A DNA stretch of 7,052 nucleotides from Chthoniobacter sp. (GTDB taxonomy: Bacteria; Verrucomicrobiota; Verrucomicrobiia; Chthoniobacterales; Chthoniobacteraceae): the NCBI GenBank assembly GCA_025352865.1, contig JANXSB010000566.1, forward strand, positions 1 to 7,052. Direction: 5' to 3'. This document shows, piece by piece, positions 5,843-7,052 of the stretch. The notes under the pieces were generated by a model, which was not told the origin of the DNA, did not search any database, and saw only the letters and a list, made by a program, of their open reading frames with translations. The number at the start of each line of letters is the position of its first letter. Position 1 is the first letter of the stretch. The position numbers were made by a program, and so were the translations under genes.

Positions 5843-6979
5843 TCAACGGAGTTTGAGGGTGGCGAGCCCGAGCAGGGCGAACATGATCGAGAGCACCCAG
5901 AATCGGACGATCACGGTGTTTTCCTTCCACCCTTTCAACTCGAAATGGTGGTGAATCGGAGACATCAGAAAGACGCGGCGACCTTCGCCGTAGCGGCGTT
6001 TCGTGATCTTGAACCACACGCGCTGGATGAGCACGGACACGGCCTCGATGACGAAGACGCCGCCCACGACGACGAGCAGCATTTCCTGTTTCGTGCAGAT
6101 GGCGACGACGCCGAGCATGCCGCCGATGGCGAGCGAACCAGTATCGCCCATGAAAACCTTCGCCGGATGGCAGTTGAACCAAAGGAACCCGAACGACGCG
6201 CCGACCATCGCCATGCAGATGATCGCGAGCTCTCCCGCGAACGGGTAGAACGGGATGTCCAGATACTTGGCGATTCGGAAATTACCCGCCGCATAGGCGA
6301 GGATGCCGTAGGTGAAGGCAGCGGAGCAGGTGCAGCCGGCGGCGAGACCGTCGAGGCCGTCGGTGAGGTTCACCGCGTTCGACGCGCCCATGATGACGAT
6401 GGCGAAGAAGACGAACGTGAACGCACCGAGGTTGAGGATCACCGGGTCTTTGTAGAACGGCATGAACAGCTCTCGCGCCTGCACCTCAATGTTCGGATTG
6501 AAAACGAAATACGCCGTGACAATGGCCGCGAGAATGCCCTGCGCGACGAGCTTCGTGCGCTCGCTCACGCCCGCGGAATTTTTCTTCGCGACTTTCAAAT
6601 AGTCGTCCCAGAAACCCAGTCCGCCGCAGTAAAGCAGCGTAAAGAGCAGCAGCCACACGGCGCTGTTGTCGGGCCGCGCCCAGATGAGCGAGGAAAGCAC
6701 CACAGTGCCGAGAATCAGCACGCCGCCCATCGTCGGCGTGCCGGCTTTCTGGCCGTGCAGCTCGAACAGTTTGTTCACCTCTTCCTTCGTGCGAATCGGC
6801 TGGCCGACCTTCAGCGAAATGAGCCGGCGGATGGTCCAGTTTCCGCAGGTCAGCGAGAGGAGGAACGCGGTCACCGCCGCCGCGATCGCGCGGAAGGTGA
6901 TGTACTGAAAGACGTTGAACGCGCGCAGGAAATCCTGATGAGGAAAGTGCAGCGGCAGTTGATGCAGGTAGTACATCAT
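5843..6979 (-). CDS. mraY: Phospho-N-acetylmuramoyl-pentapeptide-transferase (MraY)
   Basis: MraY is the integral membrane enzyme that transfers phospho-MurNAc-pentapeptide from UDP to undecaprenyl phosphate, giving lipid I. The product is 378 residues, slightly above the usual 320-370, with about ten hydrophobic segments. Family signatures are FNVFQYITFRA (21-31), GQKAGTPTMGG (76-86), the Asp pair in FWDDYLK (123-129), NAVNLTDGLDGLA (201-213), the catalytic-site region VFMGDTGSLAIGG (275-287, Asp279) and the triple histidine in PIHHHFELKG (341-350). Two ATG codons stand side by side at the start. The first (6977-6979) overlaps the murF stop as ATGA; the second (6974-6976) shares one base with it and has a better spaced GGAG upstream. 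The protein differs by one residue between them. This pairing with murF suggests coupled translation. Confidence 0.98.
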   Translation of the reverse strand: MMYYLHQLPLHFPHQDFLRAFNVFQYITFRAIAAAVTAFLLSLTCGNWTIRRLISLKVGQPIRTKEEVNKLFELHGQKAGTPTMGGVLILGTVVLSSLIWARPDNSAVWLLLFTLLYCGGLGFWDDYLKVAKKNSAGVSERTKLVAQGILAAIVTAYFVFNPNIEVQARELFMPFYKDPVILNLGAFTFVFFAIVIMGASNAVNLTDGLDGLAAGCTCSAAFTYGILAYAAGNFRIAKYLDIPFYPFAGELAIICMAMVGASFGFLWFNCHPAKVFMGDTGSLAIGGMLGVVAICTKQEMLLVVVGGVFVIEAVSVLIQRVWFKITKRRYGEGRRVFLMSPIHHHFELKGWKENTVIVRFWVLSIMFALLGLATLKLR

Positions 6980-7052
6980 GACTCCAGCATGCCCTCCACG
7001 ATGCGCTCCATTTTCGCCGAGCGGCTGCCTTTGATGAGCACCACGTCGCCGG
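6976..7052 (-). CDS. murF: C-terminal end of UDP-N-acetylmuramoyl-tripeptide--D-alanyl-D-alanine ligase (MurF), 5' part outside window
   Basis: Only the last 24 complete codons and the stop are present. They read GDVVLIKGSRSAKMERIV followed by EGMLES. The pattern GDVVLxKGSRxxxMERIV is the conserved C-terminus of MurF, the ligase that adds D-Ala-D-Ala to the UDP-MurNAc-tripeptide. The related MurE also has a KGSR-like element, but its ending differs and the position just before mraY is the normal place for murF. The TGA stop overlaps the first mraY ATG by four bases. Confidence 0.92.
   Translation of the reverse strand, partial: GDVVLIKGSRSAKMERIVEGMLES
6982..6985 (-). promoter_or_regulatory. 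Ribosome binding site of mraY (GGAG)
   Basis: A GGAG lies inside the last codons of murF, 5 bases before the second mraY ATG and 2 bases before the first. The spacing favours the second ATG as the main start. This is the only clear Shine-Dalgarno-like element at any of the six complete start regions in the window. Confidence 0.55.

Noticed and set aside
5847..6182. Upstream extension of MurD by over 100 codons into mraY
   Set aside because: The extra residues are out-of-frame mraY sequence, and MurD normally begins about ten residues before its glycine loop.
1..7052. Search for tRNA, rRNA, riboswitch, CRISPR, insertion sequence, attachment site or defence genes
   Set aside because: No such structure is seen. 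Nearly every base is accounted for by the seven minus-strand genes, leaving only gaps of 2-10 bases.

Overview
This window is a tightly packed stretch of a bacterial division and cell wall (dcw) cluster, and every real gene lies on the minus strand. Read in the direction of transcription (right to left) the order is murF (3' end only), mraY, murD, a membrane-anchored double-LysM protein, ftsW, murG and murC, with murC running off the left edge. The right to left order murF-mraY-murD-ftsW-murG-murC is the canonical dcw order. The one non-canonical member is the LysM gene between murD and ftsW.

The DNA is GC-rich, the organism is Gram-negative-like in gene order, and two traits suggest a member of the Verrucomicrobiota/PVC group: the LysM gene inserted between murD and ftsW, and a murC frame that continues into what looks like the start of MurB. 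This taxonomic guess is inference from gene content and was not tested by a database search.

Layout: 6976-7052 murF C-terminus; 5843-6979 mraY; 4506-5840 murD; 3721-4509 LysM protein; 2550-3710 ftsW; 1461-2546 murG; 1-1461 murC, with a MurB-like segment at its end. There is no intergenic space longer than about 10 bases. Junctions are ATGA overlaps (murF/mraY, murD/lysM), a TAATG overlap (murG/murC) or gaps of 2-10 bases. I see no promoter, terminator, RNA gene, mobile element, CRISPR array or long repeat, so this looks like the interior of one long operon with translationally coupled genes.

Together the genes cover the route from UDP-MurNAc to polymerised septal glycan. MurC and MurD add L-Ala and D-Glu, and MurF adds D-Ala-D-Ala. 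MraY loads the MurNAc-pentapeptide onto undecaprenyl phosphate to give lipid I, and MurG adds GlcNAc to give lipid II. FtsW polymerises lipid II at the division site. The LysM protein probably binds the resulting peptidoglycan in the periplasm. The biology is largely ordinary core metabolism. The points most worth a second look are the apparent MurC-MurB fusion at the left edge and the LysM membrane protein embedded in the cluster.
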